Source of the DNA: Mycobacterium sp. AT1
GTDB taxonomy: Bacteria; Actinomycetota; Actinomycetes; Mycobacteriales; Mycobacteriaceae
Length of the DNA stretch: 64,000 nt
Direction of reading: 5' to 3'
Assembly: GCF_002043095.1 (NCBI RefSeq)
Contig: NZ_MVOC01000013.1
Coordinates: 1-64,000, forward strand
The translations under genes and the position numbers were made by a program. Numbering within the stretch: the stretch's first letter is position 1; each line of letters begins with the position of its first letter. The notes beneath the pieces were generated by a model that saw only the letters and a list, made by a program, of their open reading frames with translations, searched no databases and was not told the DNA's origin. Below, piece by piece: positions 53,628 to 62,351 of this stretch.

Positions 53628-54428
53628 TCACTTCGCCATCCATACGGGCTGTCTCTTCTCGGCGAATGCCAGTGGCCCTTCCCTGGCGTCCTGGGACCGT
53701 AGGACCGTGCCCATCTCGCGCATGGTCCTCGTCCAGCCGGCTTCGTCGGCGGTGATGACCCCGTCGTCGATGCCGGCGGCCAACCGCTTGCTCGCCCAGA
53801 CGGCAAGCGGAGCGTTGACGGTGATGCGCTCGGCGAGGGCCAGGGCGGCGTCGACGACGGTGCCGTCGGGTACCACCTGGTTGACCAGACCCCACTTCAA
53901 CGCGTCGGCTGCGGACATCGGCTCACCGGTGAACACCAGTTCCATCGCGACCTTGCGCGGTAGCTGCTCGACGATGCGGAACACCCCGCCCGCCGCAGCG
54001 ATCAAGCCGCGCTTGACTTCTGGCAATCCGAACGTGGTGCGCTCCTCGGCGACGACGAGATCACTGGCCAACGCCAGTTCGGTGCCGCCACCGAGCGCGG
54101 TGCCGTTCACCGCGGCGATGACCGGTTTGTCGACGACGTGCTGCACGAACCCGGCGAACCCCCACTCGGCGTGCTCGGGATGAAAGATGTTCTCCCGCCG
54201 CGAGATCGCCTTCAGATCGGCGCCGGCGCAGAACGACTGGCCGGCGCCCGTGACGACGATCGCGCGGACGTCGGGATCGTGCTGAGCCGCGTGAAGCGCG
54301 TCGCCGAGCCCCGTGCTGACGGCGGCGTTCACGGCGTTGCGCGCCTCGGGCCGGTTCAGCGTGATGAGCAGGACGTTGCCGCGCCGCTCAGAGAGAGTAG
54401 CGGGGACGTCCGTCGCGCCTTCGCTCAC
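53628..54428 (-). CDS. Enoyl-CoA hydratase
   Basis: A 266-residue crotonase. The oxyanion-hole segments SFCAGADLKAI and NGTALGGGTELALASD and both catalytic glutamates (in GGTELAL and FGLPEVKRGL) are present, so it should hydrate enoyl-CoAs. The GTG start overlaps the thiolase stop by 4 bp; the open frame that runs on upstream is only a shadow of the thiolase gene and not a fusion. Confidence 0.91.
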   Translation of the reverse strand: MSEGATDVPATLSERRGNVLLITLNRPEARNAVNAAVSTGLGDALHAAQHDPDVRAIVVTGAGQSFCAGADLKAISRRENIFHPEHAEWGFAGFVQHVVDKPVIAAVNGTALGGGTELALASDLVVAEERTTFGLPEVKRGLIAAAGGVFRIVEQLPRKVAMELVFTGEPMSAADALKWGLVNQVVPDGTVVDAALALAERITVNAPLAVWASKRLAAGIDDGVITADEAGWTRTMREMGTVLRSQDAREGPLAFAEKRQPVWMAK

Positions 54429-55570
54429 AGCAGCTCGAGAATCGTCGCGTTGGCCTGGCCACCGCCCTCGCACATGGTCTGCAGGCCGTACTGAATTCCG
54501 TTGTCCCGCATGTGGTGGAGCATCGTCGTCATGATGCGCGCACCGGAGCCGCCGAGGGGGTGACCAAGCGCGATGGCGCCGCCGTTGGGGTTCAGCCGCT
54601 TCTCGTCGGCCCCAATGTCCTTGAGCCAGGCCAGCGGAACGGGCGCGAAGGCCTCGTTCACCTCGAAAACGCCGATCTGGTCGACCGACAGGCCCGAGCG
54701 CTTGAGCGCCTTCTGCGTCGCGGGGATCGGCGCGCTGAGCATGATGACCGGATCGGCGCCCGCCAGCACGGCGGTGTGCACCTTGGCCAGCGGCTTGAGG
54801 CCCAGCTCCTTGGCCTTCTCGGCCGACATGAACAGCAGCGCTGCCGAGCCGTCGGAGATCTGGGAAGCGTTGCCGGCGTGGATGACGCCGTCTTCCTTGA
54901 ACGCCGGCTTGATTCCCGCCATCTTCTCGATGGTGCCGCCGCGGCGGATGCCCTCGTCCTTCAGCACGGTGTTGCCGTCTTGGTCCTTGATCGCGACGAT
55001 CTGACCTTCGAACGCGCCGGCATCCTGTGCAGCGGCGGCCTTTTGGTGGGAATCGAGTGAGAATTGGTCGAGCGTGGTGCGGTCGAAGCCCCACTGTTCG
55101 GCCATCATCTCGGCGCCGGTCCCCTGGTTCGGGGTCTGGGTGTAGCGGGCGCGGAACGCCTCGGGGTAGGGATGGCCGCCGTTGGCCAGCGAGGCGCCCA
55201 TCGGGGTGCGTGACATCGACTCGACGCCGCCGGCCACGACGATGTCGTAGTGCCCCGCCACGACGCCCGCGGCGGCGAAGTGCACCGACTGCTGACTGGA
55301 CCCACACTGCCGGTCGACGGTCACGCCGGGAACGGTCTCGGGCCAGCCGGCCGTCAGCACCGCGGTCCTGGCGATGTCGAGCGCCTGCTCGCCCGCCTGC
55401 ATGACGCAGCCCCAGATGACGTCGTCGACCAAGGCCGGGTCGACCCCGGCCCGCTGGACGAGGCCGTTGAGGACCTGCGCCGAGAGTTCACCGGGGTGAA
55501 CGCCGGAGAGTCCGCCGTTCCGCTTTCCGACTGGTGATCGGACCGCTTCTACGATGACGGCTTCGGCCAT
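54425..55570 (-). CDS. Acetyl-CoA acetyltransferase (thiolase)
   Basis: A 381-residue thiolase. The nucleophile Cys89 is in VDRQCGSSQQS, the active-site His in GGAIALGHPLGGSG and the second Cys in MCEGGGQ. An AAAGGAG site 6 bp upstream favours the second ATG (55568-55570) over the one at 55576. The gene is divergent from the GntR regulator at 55756, and the space between carries two overlapping dyads. Fatty-acid or branched acyl-CoA breakdown is the likely role. Confidence 0.93.
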   Translation of the reverse strand: MAEAVIVEAVRSPVGKRNGGLSGVHPGELSAQVLNGLVQRAGVDPALVDDVIWGCVMQAGEQALDIARTAVLTAGWPETVPGVTVDRQCGSSQQSVHFAAAGVVAGHYDIVVAGGVESMSRTPMGASLANGGHPYPEAFRARYTQTPNQGTGAEMMAEQWGFDRTTLDQFSLDSHQKAAAAQDAGAFEGQIVAIKDQDGNTVLKDEGIRRGGTIEKMAGIKPAFKEDGVIHAGNASQISDGSAALLFMSAEKAKELGLKPLAKVHTAVLAGADPVIMLSAPIPATQKALKRSGLSVDQIGVFEVNEAFAPVPLAWLKDIGADEKRLNPNGGAIALGHPLGGSGARIMTTMLHHMRDNGIQYGLQTMCEGGGQANATILELL

Positions 55571-55637
55571 GGACATCTCCTTTGACGTGGTGTGATCGAA
55601 CAGTTCGCGTGATGATGCGATAGTTCCGAAGGTAGAT

Positions 55638-55664
55638 CAGTAGGTTTACTAGGTCAACCTACTG
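55638..55664. promoter_or_regulatory. Perfect inverted repeat in the thiolase/GntR divergent promoter
   Basis: CAGTAGGTT (55638-55646) and AACCTACTG (55656-55664) are perfect 9-bp arms around a 9-bp spacer. The right arm is part of the CAACCTACTGGTTGGT motif. The region is 68-94 bp upstream of the thiolase start and about 90-120 bp upstream of the GntR start, fitting a shared operator. Confidence 0.7.
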
Positions 55665-55670
55665 GTTGGT
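55655..55670. promoter_or_regulatory. CAACCnACTGGTTGGT motif, second copy
   Basis: CAACCTACTGGTTGGT matches the site at 33376-33391 in all but one base. It overlaps the right arm of the 55638-55664 dyad, so two regulators may compete here. Confidence 0.6.
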
Positions 55671-55755
55671 AGACGCGAGGTTGCGTAACCGGGCCAAACT
55701 TGCCCTACATGGTTTACTGAGTTGAACAACCAGCCGTATACAGCTCGGAGATCTC

Positions 55756-56553
55756 GTGGCTCGCAACACGCCTTTGGCACCCATGATGGGGCCAGACGCC
55801 GTCGCGCAGCGCGGTGGCACGACCATCCGCTCCCCCAAGACCGCCGAACTGGTCGCCGGGACGCTGCGTCGCATGGTGGTCGACGGCCAGCTCAAAGAGG
55901 GCGACTTCCTGCCCAACGAGGCCGAGCTGATGACGCACTTCGGCGTCAGCAGGCCGACGCTTCGCGAAGCGGTGCGGGTGCTCGAATCCGAACGGCTGGT
56001 CGAGGTTCGACGCGGTTCGCGGACGGGTGCGCGGGTACGCGTGCCTGGTCCGGAGATCGTCGCGCGACCGGCGGGCCTGCTCCTCGAACTGTCGGGCGCC
56101 ACCATCGCCGACGTGCTGGTCGCACGGTCGGGCATCGAGCCGCTCGCCGTGCGACTCCTCGCCGAGACGGCGTCACCCGCTGCGCTCGACGAACTCGACG
56201 GCATGCTGGCCGACGACATCCCCGCGGGCTGGGAGTCGGGCCGGTTGGCCGAGGCCACCGGCGAGTTCCACCGTCGCATGGTGGAGCTCTCGGGCAACGC
56301 CACCCTGACGATCATCGCCGGGATGCTGCACGAGATCACCGTGCGTCACACGGCATTCGCCATCAAGGAGCACCGCGAGGTGTCCAAGGCCGACTACGAC
56401 AAGCTGACCCGGTCCTATCGGCGGCTGATGACGCTGCTGCGCGCAGCTGACGGCGCCGGCGCAGAGATGCACTGGCGCAAGCACCTCGACACCGCTCGAA
56501 ACCTGCTGCTGCAGGGCCTCGAAGACGTCAAGGTCCGCGACGTCATGCAGTAG
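55756..56553 (+). CDS. GntR-family regulator with FCD domain
   Basis: A 265-residue FadR-subfamily regulator. The winged helix is at about 27-90 (LPNEAELMTHFGVSRPTLRE) and the FCD domain at about 105-250 (EFHRRMVELSGN and HWRKHLDTA supply the metal-type His residues). The GTG start is at 55756. It is divergent from the thiolase operon, which is its likely target, and ends overlapping the DUF3556 gene tail-to-tail by 11 bp. Confidence 0.88.
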   Translation: MARNTPLAPMMGPDAVAQRGGTTIRSPKTAELVAGTLRRMVVDGQLKEGDFLPNEAELMTHFGVSRPTLREAVRVLESERLVEVRRGSRTGARVRVPGPEIVARPAGLLLELSGATIADVLVARSGIEPLAVRLLAETASPAALDELDGMLADDIPAGWESGRLAEATGEFHRRMVELSGNATLTIIAGMLHEITVRHTAFAIKEHREVSKADYDKLTRSYRRLMTLLRAADGAGAEMHWRKHLDTARNLLLQGLEDVKVRDVMQ

Positions 56554-58282
56554 TGGAGTTCGCCGACCACGTCACGTGGACGGGAACGTCGTCGGCCCAC
56601 GGCTGACGTGTGACCATGTCGGCCACCCGCACGAAGCCGCGTTCGAATTCACCGGTGGCCGCGTCGACCAGCCGGTAGGCCTGCCGCTGCTGGTGGATGG
56701 GCTGGGCGTCGAGCAGCACCACCCGTACCTCGCCCGGTTCGAATCCGCACCGCTCCTGCATCGCCGCGATGAGTTGTTCGTTGTGCATGTGCCCGTCCCC
56801 GAAGTTCCAGCCGATCGCGGTGCTGCACAGCCGCTCCCCCTCGGTGACGACGTAGTCGGCCTCGTCGCCGTCGGCCATTGCCCGGTGCACCAGGGTGAAC
56901 AGCGCTCGGCCGTGGGTGTTCATCGCCCGGAATGCGTACCCGGAGTGCAGCATGACCAGCGCCTGCTCGGGGCTGCCGTAGATCCGCTCCACCTGAGACT
57001 GCGGCATGCTCGCGATCGCGACCAGCCCGGCCTTGATCTTCTCCTCCGCCGATGGCTTCATGCACCACTGGGTGGTGTCCCAGTTGCCGGCGTAGTAGCG
57101 CATGCCCGGCAGGAAGGACACCTTGCGCGGGAACAGGTTTCCGACCACCACCGTGCCTGCGACGACGGCGAACAACACGATGGGCAGCGGGCTGGTGAGG
57201 TCGCCGAGGCCGACGCTCGCGTGGCCGACGAACAGCGCAAGCACGCTGAACATCATGAAGACGTTCCACTCCAGCGGCACGCCCATCGGGATCGCCGACA
57301 GGATGCCGAAGTGGAAGATCAGCATCACCGCCGCCGCGACGGCCGTCGGCCAGCCGCCGTGGGTGAAGAACAGGACCAGCGGAACCAGTCCCTCGACGGC
57401 GGTGCTGAAGTGGGCCACGATCCGCGAGATCCGCCCCGGCCGAAGGTCGTCAGGGAAACGTTCGAAGAATGCGCGCTTGAAGGCCTTGGTCCGCACCAGC
57501 GGACTGTTGGACATCATCGTCGAGATGACGAACGGGAAGTGCTTGTTGAGCTTCGAGGTCGCCGCACCGATCCAGATGACCAGGCACACCAGCTTCGCGG
57601 CGATGATCATGTCGACCCCGCCGAACAGGAACGCCACCGTGAACGACGCGTACACCTCGCCGCGGGCGGCCAGGAAGATCACCTTGTCGCGCAGGCCGGC
57701 GACGGCAAGCAGCCCGACGATCGTCCAGATCTGCCACATCGGCAGCACCCCGACCGTGGTGTCGAGGACGGGGATCGGTCCGGTTCCGTCCGAGAAGAGG
57801 GCGACGACGAGCACCACCAGCAGCGCGCCGTAGAGCAGGGCGTCGAACGGGGTGCGGGCCGTGCCGCGGGTCAGCGGGACGCGCGTCGGCCACGGTGGCA
57901 GCCGGATCGTCCCGGGCCGCAGCCAGTAGAGGATCGAGCCCATCGGCGGGAAGAACCGGTTGTTGAGCGGTCCGAAGCCACACCCGAGCCCGACCACCTC
58001 GAACAGCATGGTGAACAGCACGACCTTCTGGAACACGATCGGCTCGTCGTACCAGGCGGTCACGTTGGTCAGGCCGTCGATCCCGGAGGTGGCCACCGCG
58101 AACAACCCTCCTGCCAGCACGTACAGCAGGATCTTGACGACGTAGAACAGGTGCAGCACCACCGGCGTGCCGAACCCCACCTCGGCCCAGTGGCGGGCCA
58201 GCGGTCGGATTCTCTCCGCGCGCGTGCCCTTGCTCCATTCGGCGAAGTCGACCACCGGCAGGTCGGGCTTGAGAAATCCCAT
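56543..58282 (-). CDS. DUF3556 transmembrane protein
   Basis: A 579-residue membrane protein that begins MGFLKPDLPVVDFAEWSKGT, the recognisable start of the DUF3556 family found in mycobacteria and relatives. It has about nine or ten helices in the first 420 residues and a soluble C-terminal domain of about 150 residues with GYAFRAMNTHGRALF and GWNFGDGHMHNEQ. The family has no proven function. The ATG at 58280-58282 is supported by conservation. A KstR-type operator lies 11 bp upstream, which points to the sterol regulon. Confidence 0.83.
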   Translation of the reverse strand: MGFLKPDLPVVDFAEWSKGTRAERIRPLARHWAEVGFGTPVVLHLFYVVKILLYVLAGGLFAVATSGIDGLTNVTAWYDEPIVFQKVVLFTMLFEVVGLGCGFGPLNNRFFPPMGSILYWLRPGTIRLPPWPTRVPLTRGTARTPFDALLYGALLVVLVVALFSDGTGPIPVLDTTVGVLPMWQIWTIVGLLAVAGLRDKVIFLAARGEVYASFTVAFLFGGVDMIIAAKLVCLVIWIGAATSKLNKHFPFVISTMMSNSPLVRTKAFKRAFFERFPDDLRPGRISRIVAHFSTAVEGLVPLVLFFTHGGWPTAVAAAVMLIFHFGILSAIPMGVPLEWNVFMMFSVLALFVGHASVGLGDLTSPLPIVLFAVVAGTVVVGNLFPRKVSFLPGMRYYAGNWDTTQWCMKPSAEEKIKAGLVAIASMPQSQVERIYGSPEQALVMLHSGYAFRAMNTHGRALFTLVHRAMADGDEADYVVTEGERLCSTAIGWNFGDGHMHNEQLIAAMQERCGFEPGEVRVVLLDAQPIHQQRQAYRLVDAATGEFERGFVRVADMVTRQPWADDVPVHVTWSANSTTA

Positions 58283-58292
58283 GCCGGCAAGA

Positions 58293-58308
58293 CTAGAACG
58301 TGTTCTAG
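58293..58308. promoter_or_regulatory. KstR-type operator
   Basis: CTAGAACGTGTTCTAG has perfect 7-bp arms around GT and fits the known KstR consensus TnnAACnnGTTnnA at 58294-58307. KstR is the TetR repressor of cholesterol catabolism in mycobacteria. The site is 11 bp upstream of the DUF3556 start codon and 48 bp from the divergent TetR gene. Confidence 0.8.
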
Positions 58309-58345
58309 ATCTATCGGGCCACTTTCCCCGGGCGCGTGGCGTAAA

Positions 58346-58367
58346 GTTTGGACCCGTGAGTCCAAAC
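58346..58367. promoter_or_regulatory. TetR operator over the start codon of its own gene
   Basis: GTTTGGAC (58346-58353) and GTCCAAAC (58360-58367) are perfect 8-bp arms with a 6-bp spacer. The GTG start of the TetR gene (58356) lies within the site, which implies autorepression and perhaps a leaderless transcript. Confidence 0.78.
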
Positions 58368-58979
58368 GGCACGGCGGTGACGTCGGATTCCGACGTCCGC
58401 AGACTCACCCCGAAGGGCCGCGCGACGCGGCAGCGGATCGTCGACGGTGCGGCCGCCGAGATCCGGATTCGCGGCGCGGTCGCCACCACGCTCGAGGACG
58501 TCATGGCCCACACCGGGACGTCGAAGAGCCAACTGTTCCACTACTTTCCCCGCGGCAAGGATCAACTGCTGCTCGCCGTCGCCGAGCTGGAGGCGGCGCG
58601 CGTGCTCAGCGATCAGCAGCCGCACCTCGGTCAACTCGTGTCGTGGGCGGCGTGGCAACGGTGGCGCGACGCCGTCGTCGACCGCTACCGCAGGCAAGGT
58701 CAACTCTGCCCACTGTCGACCGTGATGTCGGAGATCGGTCGCACACCAGGCGCGCAGGCCGTCACGTCGACCCTGATCGACCGGTGGCGCTCGGAGATCG
58801 AAGTGGGCGTACGGGCCATGCAGGCGCAGGGCAAGATCGACGCGGGCGTCGACCCGTCGCGCGCCGCGGCGGCGCTGTTGGCCGGCATCCAGGGCGGGGT
58901 GCTGGTGCTGATGAGCACCGGAGACATCGGCTACCTCGAAGCCGCGCTCGACGTCGGCATCGCCGCGCTGCGCGGTTAG
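58356..58979 (+). CDS. TetR-family regulator, LmrA/YxaF-like
   Basis: A 207-residue regulator with a helix-turn-helix at about 30-72 (TLEDVMAHTGTSKSQLFHYF) and a C-terminal domain of the LmrA/YxaF type (CPLSTVMSEIGRTPGAQ). The GTG at 58356 lies in a perfect operator-like dyad; a GTG at 58377 is possible. It is divergent from the DUF3556 gene and overlaps the WS/DGAT-like gene tail-to-tail by 4 bp. Confidence 0.86.
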   Translation: MSPNGTAVTSDSDVRRLTPKGRATRQRIVDGAAAEIRIRGAVATTLEDVMAHTGTSKSQLFHYFPRGKDQLLLAVAELEAARVLSDQQPHLGQLVSWAAWQRWRDAVVDRYRRQGQLCPLSTVMSEIGRTPGAQAVTSTLIDRWRSEIEVGVRAMQAQGKIDAGVDPSRAAAALLAGIQGGVLVLMSTGDIGYLEAALDVGIAALRG

Positions 58980-60253
58980 CCCGCCGACAGCGCGACTTCC
59001 AGCCCGGCCACGTAGGCGTCCATCCCGCCGGGCCCACCCAGGGCCGACTCGGCGGCGTGCACGCCGATCGTCACGGTGTCGCCGACGCCGACGACGACGT
59101 GGGTCAGACCCATCATCGGTGACAGCCCGGCGAAGGCGGTGGCCATCCTGACGGGTGCCCCGCCGAAGGAGAAGTCGGCGGCACCGCAGTTCACACTCGA
59201 CACCACGGTGTTGCCCGTCACTGCTGCGGGGCGGACGTCGGCGTCGAATGTGCCCATCCCCCAACGCAACAACCTCGCGGGCGTGGCGGCGAAGGCCAGA
59301 TCCGCGGCGCGCATCGCCGGGTGGGTGGCGCGCAACCGCCTGGCCGCGAGGTCGTCGGCGATTCGGGCGGTCCGCTCCTGCGCCGCCAAATCCGGATACA
59401 GGCCCACGCCGACGTTGCCGAAGTGGTTGTAGGCCAGGCGCGGTGGCGGCTTGGTCATCGGCACCTCCGCACCGAGGGCCGACGGGTCGTCACCGAGCGC
59501 CCGCAGTCGTGCGGCGAGCGCGGCCGACACCGCGGACAGGGTCGCCACCGTCACCGTCGTGCCCGCCAGCTCGGAGCGCGGCCGGACGACGGTGCGCAGG
59601 CTCCGCGGCCCGGCGGGTCGGTCGTTGGTGCGTAGCAGCGGGCGGAGCTCCGCCTGCGCGGGCACCACCCCGGCCTCGACGTCGGACGTCAGCCTGCGGT
59701 GTGCCCTGGCGGCGCGAAATCCGGCCACCGGCAGGCTGATTGGTCCGGTCGGCGGTGGATGGATCTCGGGAACCTGGACCTCGGCCCTGCCGAACATCAG
59801 TGCCGCGTGCGCCGACGTGCGCCCACCGCCGCCCAGCGCGTGCGAGATCTGCAGCACCGCAACGGTTCCTGTGCCGTCCACGCCCGGAACCCCGTCCACG
59901 TCGGCGAACACGTGCAACCGCCATGCGGACTGCGCGGCATCCAGTTGCTCGTCGACCAGCGCACCGACCGCGGCAAGGCAGCCCGCCCAGGTCGGCCGCT
60001 CGAGGTCGTGCACCACGAACTGCGACCGGTCGACGTCGCGGGGCACCCAGGTCGGATACCCCCACGAGCCGTCGTCGTCGACGCGTACCGACAGCTCTGG
60101 GCTGGTACGGGCGCGGGCCGCCAGGTCGTCGAGCGTTCGCTCCACGTCGGCGGGCCCTCCGTCGAATCCGAAGAGCAGGAAGGTGTCGTTCGGAATCTTG
60201 CCCGCCAGCCAGAAGGTTTGCGCGTCGATCGGCGTCAGCCGCTCCTGCGTCAT
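58976..60253 (-). CDS. Wax-ester synthase/DGAT-like protein with degenerate active site
   Basis: A 425-residue protein with the WS/DGAT fold. The N-terminal part (AQTFWLAGKIPNDTFLLFGF) and the C-terminal PAVTGNTVVSSVNCGAADFSFGG region (shown as its key stretch VTGNTVVSSVNCG) correspond to the family, but the active-site motif HHxxxDG reads SHALGGG, with the first His replaced by Ser and the essential Asp by Gly. Ordinary acyl transfer to an alcohol or diacylglycerol is therefore doubtful. It may bind lipid or regulate. It is alone on its strand between a TetR and an SDR gene. Confidence 0.78.
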   Translation of the reverse strand: MTQERLTPIDAQTFWLAGKIPNDTFLLFGFDGGPADVERTLDDLAARARTSPELSVRVDDDGSWGYPTWVPRDVDRSQFVVHDLERPTWAGCLAAVGALVDEQLDAAQSAWRLHVFADVDGVPGVDGTGTVAVLQISHALGGGGRTSAHAALMFGRAEVQVPEIHPPPTGPISLPVAGFRAARAHRRLTSDVEAGVVPAQAELRPLLRTNDRPAGPRSLRTVVRPRSELAGTTVTVATLSAVSAALAARLRALGDDPSALGAEVPMTKPPPRLAYNHFGNVGVGLYPDLAAQERTARIADDLAARRLRATHPAMRAADLAFAATPARLLRWGMGTFDADVRPAAVTGNTVVSSVNCGAADFSFGGAPVRMATAFAGLSPMMGLTHVVVGVGDTVTIGVHAAESALGGPGGMDAYVAGLEVALSAG

Positions 60254-60276
60254 GCGCCCAAGGCTAGGCTGCGGTC

Positions 60277-61080
60277 ATGCTTCCAGTGGCAAGCGCCGAC
60301 GGGACCGTGCTCGTCACCGGCGCCTCATCCGGCATCGGCGCGGAACTGGCCAAGGAATTCGTCGGGCGTGGCCGCCACGTGGTGCTGGTCGCTCGGCGCG
60401 CCGACAAGCTGCATGCCCTCGCCGCGTCGCTCGGCTCGGCCGCCGACGTGCTGGCCGCCGACCTCTCCAAGGCCGACGAGCGCGCCGCCCTTCCTGGCCG
60501 GGTCGCCGAGCTGGGACTGGTCGTCGACGTCCTCGTCAACAACGCCGGCCTCAGCACGTCCGGTCCGGTCGCGACGTCGGATCCAACAGCGGAGCTCAAC
60601 CTCGTCGAGGTCGACGTCGCCGCGGTGGTCGACCTGTGCAGCCGTTTCGTGCCAGCCATGGTGTCCCGCGGCCGGGGGGCGGTGCTCAACGTCGCGTCGG
60701 TCGGCGCGTTTGGGCCCCTGCCGGGACAGGCCGCCTACGGCGCCGCCAAGGCGTTCGTGTTGTCCTACACCCAAGCCCTCGGTCAGGAGCTCAAAGGCAC
60801 CGGTGTCGTCGCGGCGGCGCTGTGCCCCGGTCCGGTGAAGACGGAATTCGGTGCGGCCGCAGGCATCTCCGATGCCGACGCGGAGGCGGCGCTGCCGAAG
60901 GCGATGTGGGTCAGCGCCGCCGAGGTCGCGTCGACTGCGGTGGACGGGTTGGCCGAAGGAGCGACGGTCATCGTCCCCGGCGTGTTCAACAGGGTTGGCG
61001 CCGCGGCCTACAAGATTTTGCCGCGTCGGCTGCTGCTGCCCATCCTGGCGCGCAGCCACCCGGCCCTCAAGAAGCGCTGA
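60277..61080 (+). CDS. Short-chain dehydrogenase/reductase (SDR)
   Basis: A 267-residue classical SDR. The cofactor motif TGASSGIG is at about 14-21, an Arg after strand 2 (VARRADKL) favours NADP(H), NNAG is present, and the catalytic Ser (NVASVGAFGPLPGQ), Tyr and Lys (YGAAK) are complete. Its relatives include mycobacterial acyl/keto reductases of lipid metabolism. It overlaps the AraC gene tail-to-tail by 14 bp. Confidence 0.87.
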   Translation: MLPVASADGTVLVTGASSGIGAELAKEFVGRGRHVVLVARRADKLHALAASLGSAADVLAADLSKADERAALPGRVAELGLVVDVLVNNAGLSTSGPVATSDPTAELNLVEVDVAAVVDLCSRFVPAMVSRGRGAVLNVASVGAFGPLPGQAAYGAAKAFVLSYTQALGQELKGTGVVAAALCPGPVKTEFGAAAGISDADAEAALPKAMWVSAAEVASTAVDGLAEGATVIVPGVFNRVGAAAYKILPRRLLLPILARSHPALKKR

Positions 61081-62074
61081 GCCCGACCCGGTCCAACTGT
61101 CGCGAACGGTAGTCGCTGGGGGTGCAGGAGAGCCGCTGCCGAAAGGTCCGCGTCAAATGTGAACTGTCACAGTATCCCCACCGGGCGGCGACGTCGGCGA
61201 CGGACGTGTGTTCGGACGCCGACTCCAAGTCCAGCTTGGCGCCCTGAAACCTTTCCTCGCGAACGCATTCCGCAAATGTGGAACCGTGGGCCTGGAAGGC
61301 ACGGTGGAGCGACCGGACGGAGATGGACGCCCGACGCGCCGCTTCCGTAGCGGTGACTCGTCCGAACGGGAGGGCGTTTCGGATGTACCTCTTCGCCACG
61401 CGCACCACCGCCTCGGCGTGGTCCTGATTGTTCGAAACGTCCTCAGCCGCAGCGTGGTGACCGATCGCCGATACCAGAACCCCTGTGAACGCACGGCCCA
61501 TCATCGTCGCCGAATGCGTGGATAGCGTCATGCGTTCCGACCACAGCGTGGTCATCAAGCTGCCCACCGCTGCGCCGCTCCCAGAGGTGCCGCTGATCGG
61601 GGTGGCCACGGCTGCCGGTGACGGGGCAGCGTCGAACCATTCGTCACGCGGAATGCGAAAGGACAGCACCCGCCACGGCTCTCCGCTCGCGGACTCCCGA
61701 TACTCCTGAGAGAACGGGCGGGTCGAGTCGAATACGGCGAACGACCCACGCTCCACCACGCAACGCCGCTCGTCCTGCTCGGCGCGGCAGCTACCGGCGA
61801 GCTGGAAGTTGACGAAGAGAACCTCGTCCGTCGAGCGTTTCACCTCCCCGGCCCCGTGCGTCAAGAGCTGGGTGCACGACGATATCTCTGCGCTGTTCGT
61901 CGCACCGAGCGGTGATGAGGACACCCAACCCGGAACACCGTCGGGGACTGCGCTCGATTCGCGGTGGGACCGCTGACGACTCGGCGACAGCGGAGTGAAC
62001 GCCGCGCAGATGACGTCCGCCCAATAGGTCGCCTGTTCGTCGGGCCCGAGCCCAGCCGTCGTCCAATGAACCAC
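61067..62074 (-). CDS. AraC-family regulator
   Basis: A 335-residue regulator. The N-terminal AraC-binding-like domain (about 25-200; FAVFDSTRPFSQEYRES is typical of the NphR/AraC_binding_2 group) is followed by a C-terminal double helix-turn-helix (about 235-330; ATEAARRASISVRSLHRAF and SVADVAARWGYCDSSHLTRT). The start is taken as the GTG at 62072-62074, where the family begins. It is divergent from the LLM monooxygenase gene, its probable target. Confidence 0.85.
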   Translation of the reverse strand: MVHWTTAGLGPDEQATYWADVICAAFTPLSPSRQRSHRESSAVPDGVPGWVSSSPLGATNSAEISSCTQLLTHGAGEVKRSTDEVLFVNFQLAGSCRAEQDERRCVVERGSFAVFDSTRPFSQEYRESASGEPWRVLSFRIPRDEWFDAAPSPAAVATPISGTSGSGAAVGSLMTTLWSERMTLSTHSATMMGRAFTGVLVSAIGHHAAAEDVSNNQDHAEAVVRVAKRYIRNALPFGRVTATEAARRASISVRSLHRAFQAHGSTFAECVREERFQGAKLDLESASEHTSVADVAARWGYCDSSHLTRTFRQRLSCTPSDYRSRQLDRVGLSAS

Positions 62075-62351
62075 AGGAAACCTCCACGTACGCGCTGTCG
62101 TCCTCCAGCCTTGCGTGGGCTCGTGCCGTTCGTGCTGCGTTCGCCTTACGCGCCCGTACACAGAAGCTGACAGCGTTCGACCCGCCATTGTGCGGGCCGC
62201 GTGACACACCGTTTACCCAGATCACAACGCTGAAACATGGCTACCCGGTTGGCTGGGGAATCCAACGGATTCGACGCAGATGTCCAATCGCTGGCCCCGC
62301 GGTGACCACGACCATTGGTCTCACCACGCGTCAGACAACACGGAGGACCGC

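Noticed and set aside
53628..55307. A 559-residue thiolase-hydratase fusion on the minus strand
   Set aside because: The N-terminal half is the thiolase gene read in a wrong frame. The hydratase starts at the GTG at 54428, 4 bp into the thiolase stop.
55600..55615. KstR-like site GAACAGTTC upstream of the thiolase
   Set aside because: The spacing between AAC and GTT is one base and not two, and the flanks do not fit TnnAACnnGTTnnA.
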